Shown piece after piece: positions 8,766 to 16,434 of a DNA stretch of 64,000 nucleotides (its first letter is position 1; every line of letters begins with the position of its first letter). A program made the position numbers and the translations under genes. The stretch covers positions 496,001-560,000 of the forward strand of contig NZ_QGDC01000001.1 of assembly GCF_003324525.1 (NCBI RefSeq). The letters run 5' to 3'. Origin of the DNA: Mucilaginibacter hurinus (GTDB lineage: Bacteria > Bacteroidota > Bacteroidia > Sphingobacteriales > Sphingobacteriaceae). Below the pieces are notes generated by a model. It ran no database searches. It was not told the DNA's origin and saw only the letters and a program-made list of their open reading frames with translations.

Positions 8766-9503
8766 CTAACGGTTAGTTAAAATCTTTGCGCCAAAAGCAG
8801 CCGTATCAATCCTTCCGGCCAAACCATAGGTGTAAATTGTATACAATTTACCGTCTTCAATGTTGGTTCGCGGCAATTCGGCCAATGTCTCGCTGGGTTT
8901 TGCACTTGGGCGTATCCGTAAATTGTAAAGGCCGGCACTCAATTCCACATAATCGCTTACCTTTTTATAAGTATGCTGGCTGAAGGCTACTGTATCATTG
9001 GCCGTTAGGTCAAGGCCACGTTCGGTACCGCCAACGGGTAGCGCAGCATTTACAAACCTGATTTTACCACGACCAACACGCGGTACGGTGCTGCTATCAA
9101 CAGTAAAAATATAAGTAAGGGTGTTGTTTTCCCTTGAGCCTGTAATAAAAACCGAATACTTGGTACGCCGGCTTAGTTTAGTACTATCTATAACTAAAAG
9201 GTTGGTAACCGAAGCGATATTTGCCGACCGTATCTGAAAAGGGGTATCAATGGTATTTAAGCTGATGTATCCCGAAGAATTAGGATAACTCACCGGGGAT
9301 GTTGTTTGCTTTAAAAAATCAACGTATAAATTGACTGGCAAAATATCATAACTAAGATTTAACACCTGGTACTCTATCTTCGCCTCTACGGGGTTTATAT
9401 TGCCCTGCTTTCCGCATGACGTAAATAATAAAGGTAACCCTATTAACCCGAAAGTAAATAGCGATAGAGTAACCAGTAGCCTGCTATTATTATTTTTGCC
9501 CAC
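8766..9503 (-). CDS. DUF4397 lipoprotein
   Basis: A 245-residue cell-surface lipoprotein. The N-terminal hydrophobic stretch ends in a lipobox-like LLFTSC (Cys30), and the rest matches the DUF4397 pattern of beta-rich repeats: a segment on linear properties, then KIRFVNAA, YVELSAGLYNLRIR and LYTIYTYGL near the C-terminus. Function is unknown. It lies 10 bp downstream of a second DUF4397 gene on the same strand, so the two are a tandem pair and probably one transcript. Confidence 0.8.
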   Translation of the reverse strand: MGKNNNSRLLVTLSLFTFGLIGLPLLFTSCGKQGNINPVEAKIEYQVLNLSYDILPVNLYVDFLKQTTSPVSYPNSSGYISLNTIDTPFQIRSANIASVTNLLVIDSTKLSRRTKYSVFITGSRENNTLTYIFTVDSSTVPRVGRGKIRFVNAALPVGGTERGLDLTANDTVAFSQHTYKKVSDYVELSAGLYNLRIRPSAKPSETLAELPRTNIEDGKLYTIYTYGLAGRIDTAAFGAKILTNR

Positions 9504-9513
9504 TTTTTACTTT

Positions 9514-10230
9514 TTATTGTTGATGAATGAACACCCCATGTCCAAAAGCCCTGTCACCACTTTGATTTAATCTGCCTTTTGCAAATATGGTATATCCTTG
9601 CCTTGCCTGCAAACTAATCGTGTCGGTTAACAGTGCATTAGAGGTTCCGTTTCTAAAAATTTTTATTTCGATATTGCCTGTAACTGCGTTTGTAAAGGCT
9701 GACGCTGTTTTGAAAGCTACGTTATCTATGCGCGTGGTTACTATCGTGGTATCCTCCTCCTCTTCCTCTTCTTCCTCGTCAATTATATTTCGCACCATCA
9801 GGTCCAGATTGATTTCTTCAGGCGAGGCATTCACAAACCTTACTTTTGCAACAGTATCCACATCAAACACCAGTTTGTCATTCAATAAAAATACTTCTTC
9901 CGGGCTTAAGCCTGTTACAAAAAATGAGTAATTGTTCAATGTGTCTAATGTCATTGGCATATTTAAAGCCACATCAGGCGAACCCATTCTTTTTAACTGG
10001 TAATTTTGTTCCCCGGCAGTTACGGCTGTGTATCCCATTGCTCCGCCGGGATAAAGACTAGCTTCGCCATTTATACGGTTGCCATTCTGCAATATGTTAA
10101 ATACATCTGCCGACGCATTGATAACCGCCATGCGTGTAGATGGCAAAACCGGGGGTGCTAAATCATCTTTATTACATGAAGTTAATCCCGCAAGTATAGC
10201 TGCTGCACAAATAACTACCCTGAATTTCAT
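9514..10230 (-). CDS. DUF4397 lipoprotein with acidic run
   Basis: A 238-residue lipoprotein with a signal ending in LAGLTSC (Cys19) followed by the same DUF4397 arrangement (MAVINASADVFNI, VAKVRFVNASPEE, GYTIFAKGR). In the second half an uninterrupted run of eight glutamates sits inside the domain (after NIID), encoded by GAG/GAA codons at about 9751-9780; this is a low-complexity insertion that can change length by slippage. Probably co-transcribed with the next DUF4397 gene. Function unknown. Confidence 0.8.
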   Translation of the reverse strand: MKFRVVICAAAILAGLTSCNKDDLAPPVLPSTRMAVINASADVFNILQNGNRINGEASLYPGGAMGYTAVTAGEQNYQLKRMGSPDVALNMPMTLDTLNNYSFFVTGLSPEEVFLLNDKLVFDVDTVAKVRFVNASPEEINLDLMVRNIIDEEEEEEEEDTTIVTTRIDNVAFKTASAFTNAVTGNIEIKIFRNGTSNALLTDTISLQARQGYTIFAKGRLNQSGDRAFGHGVFIHQQ

Positions 10231-10280
10231 ATGCTAATGTATAACGCTTATAATAAATTTTGTTATATCGGGCTATAAAA

Positions 10281-10309
10281 AAAGTCCGGCGCATTCATGT
10301 CCGGACTTT
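10281..10309 (-). terminator. Rho-independent terminator after dnaN
   Basis: Nine-base perfect arms AAAGTCCGG and CCGGACTTT with a run of seven T on the minus-strand side. It lies 26 bp beyond the dnaN stop. Confidence 0.85.
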
Positions 10310-10335
10310 TCTTTCTATATCATTCGGGTTTACAA

Positions 10336-11460
10336 TTAGGCGTAGCTATTAAGCATTACCGGCATTACCAGCATTAGCACGTCCTCGTTATCATCACCCC
10401 CCTGCGGCAGTAGTAAACCGGCACGGTTTGGTGTCGACATTTCAAGCACTACCTCGTCGCTGCTCAGGTTTTTTAGCATCTCAATAAGGAAACGGGCGTT
10501 AAAACCAATTTCAATATCATCCCCTTCATACTGGCAGCTTAAACGCTCATGTGCTTCGTTGGCAAAATCAATATCCTCTGATGAGATATTCAATTCGCTG
10601 CCCGTTATCTTTAAACGAACCTGGTGCGTGGTTTTATTTGCATAAATGGCAACACGGCTTAGCGAGCCCAAGAATGCCAAACGGTCAATATTTAATTTGT
10701 TAGGGTTATTTAAGGGTATAACCGCCTCATAGTCGGGGTAACGCTCGTCAATTAAACGGCAAACTAAATTAATGCTGCCAAATTTGAAAAATGCGCTGGT
10801 GTTATTGTACTCAACAGATACGTTAACATCATCAACCGGTAAAGCCGACTTTAACAGCGTTAGGGCCTTTTTAGGCAATATAAATGATGTTGTACCGGCT
10901 GCTTTGGCATCCTTACGGCGGTACCGTACCAGTTTATGTGCATCTGTAGCCACAAAGGTGATATGATCTGTTGACAGTTGGCAATAAACCCCTGTCATGG
11001 CCGGGCGAAGCTCATCATTGCTCACCGCGAATATGGTTTTATTAATGGCTTCGGCTAATACTGATGCGGGTAAGCTTACTGATGAAGCATTTTCAACAAC
11101 AGGTATCTTCGGAAAATCTTCGCCATTTTCGCCGCTCAATTTATACTTACCGTCACCGGCACTTATTTCAATTGCAAAAGTGGTATCATCAACTGAAAAT
11201 GCTACAGGCTGCTCAGGTAATGATTTCAAGGTGTCTAACAGTATACGCGATGGTATGGCAATGCGCCCGTTTTCCTTTGCTTCAACCGCCAGCGAAGTGG
11301 TCATGCTGGTTTGCAGGTCGGTAGCCGAAATGGTTAGGTTACCATCCTTTATTTCAAACAAAAAGTTCTCCAATATTGGCAGCACGGTACTGTTGCTCAA
11401 GGCACCGCTAACAGCCTGTAATTGTTTGAGCAATGTTGATGTAGAAACAATAAATCGCAT
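10336..11460 (-). CDS. dnaN: DNA polymerase III beta subunit (sliding clamp)
   Basis: Ring-shaped processivity clamp for DNA polymerase III. The 374-residue length and three repeated domains of about 120 residues are as expected; the protein begins MRFIVSTSTLLKQLQAVSGAL and ends in the clamp tail (VLMLVMPVMLNSYA). It lies 35 bp downstream of the fused gldFG gene and may be read from it, but a TACTTTTG box (11482-11489) gives it a candidate promoter of its own. Here dnaN is not next to dnaA. The call is secure. Confidence 0.98.
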   Translation of the reverse strand: MRFIVSTSTLLKQLQAVSGALSNSTVLPILENFLFEIKDGNLTISATDLQTSMTTSLAVEAKENGRIAIPSRILLDTLKSLPEQPVAFSVDDTTFAIEISAGDGKYKLSGENGEDFPKIPVVENASSVSLPASVLAEAINKTIFAVSNDELRPAMTGVYCQLSTDHITFVATDAHKLVRYRRKDAKAAGTTSFILPKKALTLLKSALPVDDVNVSVEYNNTSAFFKFGSINLVCRLIDERYPDYEAVIPLNNPNKLNIDRLAFLGSLSRVAIYANKTTHQVRLKITGSELNISSEDIDFANEAHERLSCQYEGDDIEIGFNARFLIEMLKNLSSDEVVLEMSTPNRAGLLLPQGGDDNEDVLMLVMPVMLNSYA

Positions 11461-11481
11461 ATCTGTTTTTTATATTACAAC

Positions 11482-11489
11482 CAAAAGTA
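11482..11489 (-). promoter_or_regulatory. -7 box of dnaN
   Basis: Reads TACTTTTG on the minus strand, perfect TAnnTTTG, 21 bp before the dnaN start and just below the gldFG stop codon. Confidence 0.45.
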
Positions 11490-11495
11490 TAAAAT

Positions 11496-13892
11496 TTAAC
11501 GGGCATACCTCCGCCTTCGCAAATAATGTTGAAAAATAGCAAATATTAACACCAAAGTCAATGGCGCCACCACGTTAATAATCTGCCAGGTTGCTTTTTC
11601 AGTGCGTATCCGGGCGCGGTCCAGCAGGCGTAATTTAAGCTCTTTACCGCGCAGTTCAATCAGTCCGGAATCATCAGTCATATAATCGGCAATATTGAGC
11701 AATAGGTTTTTATTGGCAAAGTTTTGACGGGTATAATGGTCATATCCCAAAGGGTACGGCGAACCATCCGCTGCCACTTCATTTTTAAAAATGTCGCCAT
11801 CACTAAACACTATTATTTTTGCACGCTCACTGCGCGGTAATACGGCGATAGGCTCATTAGCCCCTGCGGGCACCGGCCGGTTCCGGAAGCTCGAGAGAAA
11901 CTCCCCTTCAAGCAGCACGCCTGTTGTTTTCGGTTGGTTACGGAATTCTTCGGGCAGCGGTTCCTGCTCAAGTGCCTGTAACGAGAGCATGTAGGGCGCA
12001 TTTAATTTTTTATTTAAAGGCGACGAAGTAAGCAATACGGTTTTTTTTATGCCTTTAGTAGCCAAAGTATCAATAGTTGAAACAAACTGACCTTTAATGC
12101 CATCTATATTTTTCACTACGGGGTGCTGCGAAAGCGGTATAAATACGGGGTAAAACAACCATGGTGCCATTTGTATTTGTGCCTGCCCGCCTATGTTGCC
12201 GGCCGCCACGGGTATTTGCGAGCAACTCATGTCTGCCAGTAAATCATAATTCACCCGTATTCCGTAACGAAACAACTGGTCATCGAGATTTAGCTTTTTA
12301 GGGAACGCAAGTTGCTGTCCGCCCCGTCCGCGCAGGCTGTCAAGTTCGGCACTTACCTGGTCAATGGTCAGCAGTACACGCCCGCCCTGCATCAGGTACT
12401 GGTCCAGTTTGAATTTTTCAGCTTCAGTAAACGGCGCGTCGGGTTTAGGTATAACCAGTAAATTTATTTTTTTTAAACTGTCAAACGGTATAGTATTTAT
12501 ATCTACCCGGCCAATCAGGTAACCGTCAGACAGTGTCCTGAAGGCATCATTTAATTGTACATTGCTCAACTCGCGGTGCCCCTCCGTGAAACCTATACGT
12601 GGCTTACCCGTGCCGGTAGTCTTTTTTATGGCCGATGTAAAAGCGTATTCGAGATTTTGTATGGAATTATTCAATACTTCATCAGGCGCCAGGCCAATGC
12701 GTGTTTGCAGCAGCTTAACAGCTATCCCGCGGTTACCAGCCTGTACCATGGCCGAGGGAAATATAATTTTTTGCGATAATCCGTCGTCGGTTTTGACGCT
12801 AAGGTTGGTGGCATCAATACCCTTATCCTGAAGTTCCTGTATTTTGTTTTCCTGTTCCTCCGCTGCCAAACCTTCAAGCGGGTCAACAAACTCAAATTGC
12901 AGTTTACCGTGGCTATAGGATTGCAAGTCGCTTAGCATATCCTTTGTAGCTTGCTGCAGCCTCTTAAAGCCGGCGGGGAAATTATCGCCTTGCAGGTACA
13001 CTGTAACTTTAACCCGCATCGCCAGGCTATCCAATACATTCCGACTCGATGGTGATATGGTATAGCGCTTCTCTTTGGTAAAATCAAAGCGGGTAAAGGC
13101 CATTTGCGCCGCGACGCCGGTAACAATCAGAACCGTTATACTAACTATCATGAAACTCCCCCACAAGTTTCTACCACGCTGTTTGAGCAATACAAAAAGA
13201 GTAAGCCATAAAAAAATGCCTGCCAGCACTATAAAATATGCCAGGTCGCGGGTATCAAGCACACCGCGGCTTACGGATTGATAATGCTCGGTGATGCCTA
13301 GATTATGCAGGCCCAGGCCTTGCAATAGAAGCACACGGCTTAAAGAATCAAAGCCCGCATAAAAAAAGAAGCAAATAAATACGGCTATGGTGAACGCAAC
13401 AATTTGGTTTCTACTAACCGATGACGCGAACAACCCTATGGCCGCGAAGGCCGAACCAAGCAGTAATAATCCGATGTATGAACCTATTACACCGCCGGTA
13501 TCAATGTTACCTGCCGGATTGCCTAAATTATAAACTGTGTAATAGTAAATAAGCGTAGGTATCAGCGCGAACGAAATAAGGATCAGGGCGGCCAAATATT
13601 TTCCTGCCACAATCTGCACATCGGTAAGGGGGCGGGTAAGCAACAGTTCAAACGTACCCTCCCGACGTTCTTCAGCCAGCGAGCGCATAGTAATGGCGGG
13701 TATCAGAAACATGAACAGGTAAGGCGCTATGCTAAACAAATTATCGAGCGCCGCATAACCATTGTCAAGTATGCCAGTATCCGGAAATACCCATAAAAAC
13801 AAGCCGAGCATCAGCAAGAACGCGCCTATAGTGATATAAGCGGTAAGTGAATTAAGATAGGATGTAATTTCTTTTTTTAGAATATTGAGCAC
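11496..13892 (-). CDS. Fused GldF-GldG gliding-type ABC transporter protein
   Basis: A 798-residue protein that joins two parts usually described as separate. Residues 1 to about 241 are GldF, an ABC-2 permease with six membrane helices and the motif LAEERREGTFELLLTRPLTD (about 71-90). From about residue 245 the chain continues, with a further membrane helix, as GldG, the large periplasmic subunit (FDFTKEKRYTISPSS, QGGRVLLTIDQVSAELDSL), ending with a C-terminal membrane helix and basic tail. There is no stop or frame break at the joint. The partner ATPase GldA is encoded 1.7 kb upstream, separated by two beta-barrel genes. In flavobacteria GldAFG is needed for gliding; gliding in this organism is not shown by the window. 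Confidence 0.9.
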   Translation of the reverse strand: MLNILKKEITSYLNSLTAYITIGAFLLMLGLFLWVFPDTGILDNGYAALDNLFSIAPYLFMFLIPAITMRSLAEERREGTFELLLTRPLTDVQIVAGKYLAALILISFALIPTLIYYYTVYNLGNPAGNIDTGGVIGSYIGLLLLGSAFAAIGLFASSVSRNQIVAFTIAVFICFFFYAGFDSLSRVLLLQGLGLHNLGITEHYQSVSRGVLDTRDLAYFIVLAGIFLWLTLFVLLKQRGRNLWGSFMIVSITVLIVTGVAAQMAFTRFDFTKEKRYTISPSSRNVLDSLAMRVKVTVYLQGDNFPAGFKRLQQATKDMLSDLQSYSHGKLQFEFVDPLEGLAAEEQENKIQELQDKGIDATNLSVKTDDGLSQKIIFPSAMVQAGNRGIAVKLLQTRIGLAPDEVLNNSIQNLEYAFTSAIKKTTGTGKPRIGFTEGHRELSNVQLNDAFRTLSDGYLIGRVDINTIPFDSLKKINLLVIPKPDAPFTEAEKFKLDQYLMQGGRVLLTIDQVSAELDSLRGRGGQQLAFPKKLNLDDQLFRYGIRVNYDLLADMSCSQIPVAAGNIGGQAQIQMAPWLFYPVFIPLSQHPVVKNIDGIKGQFVSTIDTLATKGIKKTVLLTSSPLNKKLNAPYMLSLQALEQEPLPEEFRNQPKTTGVLLEGEFLSSFRNRPVPAGANEPIAVLPRSERAKIIVFSDGDIFKNEVAADGSPYPLGYDHYTRQNFANKNLLLNIADYMTDDSGLIELRGKELKLRLLDRARIRTEKATWQIINVVAPLTLVLIFAIFQHYLRRRRYAR

Positions 13893-14259
13893 AATTATAT
13901 CTTAAATATAAGCCGAAATTACAATTAACCCTTTATTTACAAAAAAGAAAAGCCTACACTGCAGGCTGGCGAATATTATAGAAACATCGAAACTTAAGAA
14001 AAGCCGCGCAAACCAATGCATAACGAAATTCAAATTTTGACCGTTTCAAAGTCCAAGGCGCTGCACTTTAATTTCTATGTAAAACTAATTGGTCTACAAG
14101 ATATCTCTCTGCTTTTTAAGAGGTATAAAAGGCAATATATGATATAAATACATTATTGATAAAACTACCCATGTATATCCTTCGATAGCTCACAATATGT
14201 TTAGGTTTGGAATAAAGCAAGGGAGCAGGAATACTCCCTCACTATCATATTTAAAATAC
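13893..14259. other. 367-bp AT-rich gap, no gene seen
   Basis: No credible ORF and no tRNA-like T-loop were seen. It holds two hairpins facing the minus strand: the terminator at 14221-14238, and at 13951-13967 a small stem AGCCT/AGGCT followed on the minus strand by TTTTCTTTTTT. The second lies far from the upstream gene and could end a small RNA. Confidence 0.4.
14221..14238 (-). terminator. Terminator after the first beta-barrel gene
   Basis: Five-base GGGAG/CTCCC stem with an eight-base loop and a weak T-rich tail (TTGCTTTATT) on the minus strand, 22 bp beyond the stop of the 164-residue barrel. Confidence 0.5.
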
Positions 14260-14754
14260 TTAAAAGGAAACTCCTAATCTGAAACCTAGCTGTTGAATAA
14301 TACCCCCATTTTGCGACCATCCTTCATAGCGACTACCAAACTCTACCCGTTCGGACACTTTTACACCTAATCCGATTGCCTGAGCCAGAGAAGTTTTGCC
14401 ACCCTTTTCTGTACTAAATGCGGCACCTAATTGAGCCTCACCAAATAACGTTGAGGTAAAAAAGTACTTACCACCTATTTTTATAGGTACTAAGCCTACA
14501 GATCCTCCTCCAGATGTATTTGTGGCACCATTTTTTAATAAAACACTTGAGTAACCACCCGAAAAAGTAACAAATACGTTTTCTATAACTGGCAAATCAT
14601 ACTTTATCGAGCCTCCAACTATAAAAGATGAGAAATCACTGGTTGGACTAATTGGCACTCCACCTTCAAAAGAAATAGTTGTTTTACCGCTTGATTGTGC
14701 AAATGCTGCAACAGAAAGGAAGCTTAATAGAGCTGTTAATAGATTTTTTTTCAT
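14260..14754 (-). CDS. Outer-membrane beta-barrel protein (AT-rich copy)
   Basis: A 164-residue secreted protein with a signal peptide ending at AFAQ (residues 1-20). The rest alternates polar and hydrophobic residues and ends in a typical barrel C-terminus (LGFRLGVSF), as in small OmpX/PorT-type eight-strand barrels. It is a paralogue of the next gene: the two share KISFEGGVPI/FSIGVEAGLPV, the (F/S)IVGGS-KYD motif, PVKAGLKYFFS-type strands and the same ending. This copy looks richer in A/T than its neighbour and sits beside the AT-rich gap. Function unknown. Confidence 0.75.
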   Translation of the reverse strand: MKKNLLTALLSFLSVAAFAQSSGKTTISFEGGVPISPTSDFSSFIVGGSIKYDLPVIENVFVTFSGGYSSVLLKNGATNTSGGGSVGLVPIKIGGKYFFTSTLFGEAQLGAAFSTEKGGKTSLAQAIGLGVKVSERVEFGSRYEGWSQNGGIIQQLGFRLGVSF

Positions 14755-14791
14755 AATGTATAAAGTTTAGTAGTAATTTGATTATATAAAA

Positions 14792-14823
14792 AAACAAGCC
14801 TGTATATTTATACAGGCTTGTTT
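14792..14823 (-). terminator. Terminator after the second beta-barrel gene
   Basis: A 15-bp perfect stem (14792-14806 with 14809-14823; core CAAGCCTGTATA) and a two-base loop, with T-rich sequence on the minus-strand side. It lies between the two barrel paralogues, so they have separate transcripts or partial read-through. Confidence 0.85.
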
Positions 14824-14843
14824 TTGAGGGTGTTCAGTTATTT

Positions 14844-15335
14844 CTAGAAACTGTAAGCTAAACGCAATCCGATTTGGCTAAGGGTAGCACCGCTTTTAGT
14901 CCAAGCTTCGTAACGAACGCCAAGGTCAACGCCGCCACCAAATGAATAACCAACACCAGGAGCATAAGCAAATGCAGTACCGGCACCATCTGATAAGAAT
15001 GCAGCGCCAGCTTGTGCCTCACCGTAAAAACCTTCACTAAAAAAATATTTCAGACCGGCTTTTACTGGGATAGCGCTGCTATTACCATATTTAAAACCAC
15101 CTACAGTTTTTCCTTGGATGTTACTGTAACCGGCAGAAAGGGTAACAAATGTACTCTCAGCTACAGGCTGGTCATACTTTAATGAACCGCCAATTATAAA
15201 CGAAGAAGTTGTTTTCAGGTCACCTACAGGTAAACCAGCTTCAACGCCGATGCTGAATTTTCCACCCTCTGACTGTGCAGATGCACTAAATGCTGCGCCT
15301 GTTAATACTACTAAGGCAAGTAAAAATTTTTTCAT
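14844..15335 (-). CDS. Outer-membrane beta-barrel protein
   Basis: A 163-residue protein with a signal peptide cut after ASAQ (about residue 21) and an eight-strand barrel pattern ending in LGLRLAYSF with a C-terminal Phe, as needed for BAM-dependent insertion. Close paralogue of the gene downstream at 14260. A good promoter (TAATTTTG with TTTG 18 bp upstream) precedes it at 15377-15406. No enzyme motif; small barrels of this kind are structural or adhesion-related, but the role here is unknown. Confidence 0.8.
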   Translation of the reverse strand: MKKFLLALVVLTGAAFSASAQSEGGKFSIGVEAGLPVGDLKTTSSFIIGGSLKYDQPVAESTFVTLSAGYSNIQGKTVGGFKYGNSSAIPVKAGLKYFFSEGFYGEAQAGAAFLSDGAGTAFAYAPGVGYSFGGGVDLGVRYEAWTKSGATLSQIGLRLAYSF

Positions 15336-15376
15336 TGTTTTAATTGTTAAATGAATTTAAGTTGTTTTTTCGGCGG

Positions 15377-15406
15377 CAAAATTATAAATTATTTCAAATT
15401 AGCAAA
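15377..15406 (-). promoter_or_regulatory. Promoter of the beta-barrel gene
   Basis: Minus-strand -7 box TAATTTTG (15377-15384) and -33 TTTG (15403-15406), spacing 18 bp. Confidence 0.65.
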
Positions 15407-15554
15407 TGGCCATTTTTTTCCACATTTAACATCTGCTTAACTGATTTAGATTATATTTCAGCTTACCAAGCTATAGATGTGCCTGGTTTGAATTTGTTAC
15501 AGCGTGTTAGTAACTTGTTAATAACGCACTGATAATCAATTGTAAAAAAATCAA

Positions 15555-16262
15555 TCAACCGTTGGTAATCTTTGTAAAAATTTGCTCGAGTAACTGGTTG
15601 TTGTACTTTTGTCGCAATCCTTTAACGGTGTCATCGGCAGCTAAGTGGCCCCTATTGATTATGACAACGTTATTACAAACAGCCTCTACTTCCTGCATAA
15701 TATGGGTAGATAAGATGACCGTTTTAGATTTACCCAAATCAGTTATTAACTGCCTGATACTGATGAGCTGATTGGGGTCAAGGCCCGAGGTGGGCTCGTC
15801 AAGTATAAGCACATCAGGGTTATGCAAAATAGCCTGTGCCAGTCCAACACGTTGTTTGTAGCCTTTTGATAGCTGGCTTATTTGCTTGTGTTGTTCTGGT
15901 CCAAGTCCCGTTTGTTCAATTACTTCCGCTATACGCTTTCCGGGTTGACGAATGCCATGAATTCCGGCAACAAAACCCAGCGACTCTTTCACATACATAT
16001 CGGTATACAGCGGGTTGCTTTCGGGCAGGTAACCAATATGCTGGCGTACATCGAGAGACTGTGTCGCCACATCAAAGCCGCAAACTTTTGCGGTGCCTGA
16101 AGTTTGGGGGATAAAGCATGTCAATATTTTCATGGTGGTAGACTTCCCCGCGCCATTAGGCCCCAAAAAACCAAGAACGCCCGGCCCGGCGGTAAACGTT
16201 ATATCGTTTACCGCCTTTTGCGTGCCGTAAATTTTTGTCAGGCCTGATACCTCAATGCTCAT
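15555..16262 (-). CDS. gldA: ABC transporter ATPase GldA
   Basis: A 235-residue ATP-binding subunit. The Walker A site is GPNGAGKSTT (residues 34-43), the signature is LSKGYKQRVGLAQA, the Walker B is VLILDEPTSGLDP, and the switch histidine is in STHIMQEVEA. The second half of the Walker A region reads LGFLGPNG, and the phrase GYLPESNPLYTDMYV is typical of GldA. It is the partner of the fused GldFG protein. Start ATG at 16262, with a perfect -7 box ending only 5 bp upstream, so the mRNA is probably leaderless. Confidence 0.88.
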   Translation of the reverse strand: MSIEVSGLTKIYGTQKAVNDITFTAGPGVLGFLGPNGAGKSTTMKILTCFIPQTSGTAKVCGFDVATQSLDVRQHIGYLPESNPLYTDMYVKESLGFVAGIHGIRQPGKRIAEVIEQTGLGPEQHKQISQLSKGYKQRVGLAQAILHNPDVLILDEPTSGLDPNQLISIRQLITDLGKSKTVILSTHIMQEVEAVCNNVVIINRGHLAADDTVKGLRQKYNNQLLEQIFTKITNG

Positions 16263-16267
16263 ACTTT

Positions 16268-16426
16268 CAAAGGTAATATTTAGTCTTTAAGTCCGGAAAT
16301 GTGGAATCACGAGAGAATAACATTGGCGTATACCCAATGCGATTTTCGATGCATAGGATGTATACTTCAGGGTTTCAGACTTTCGGACTAAAAACTTCCG
16401 GACTTACGGACTAAAATATATCTTTG
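16268..16426. promoter_or_regulatory. Divergent promoter pair inside an inverted repeat
   Basis: Two 31-bp arms, 16268-16298 and 16396-16426, are inverted copies matching at 25 of 31 positions. The outer eight bases of each arm are -7 boxes pointing outward: TACCTTTG for gldA (16268-16275, minus) and TATCTTTG for glyQS (16419-16426, plus). Within each arm TTCC stands 19 bp from the box, where TTTG would be expected. The inner sides contain further octamers of ACTTTCGG/ACTTCCGG/ACTTACGG type (16378-16412). Confidence 0.65.
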
Positions 16427-16434
16427 CCCCTATT

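Noticed and set aside
9587..9931. 114-residue plus-strand ORF with a run of serines
   Set aside because: It is the antisense of the DUF4397 gene; the serines are the mirror of the Glu codons. No start signal or family resemblance.
16299..16395. Small hairpin CATTGG...CCAATG inside the gldA-glyQS spacer
   Set aside because: Short and not followed by a T run; could be chance within the repeat spacer.
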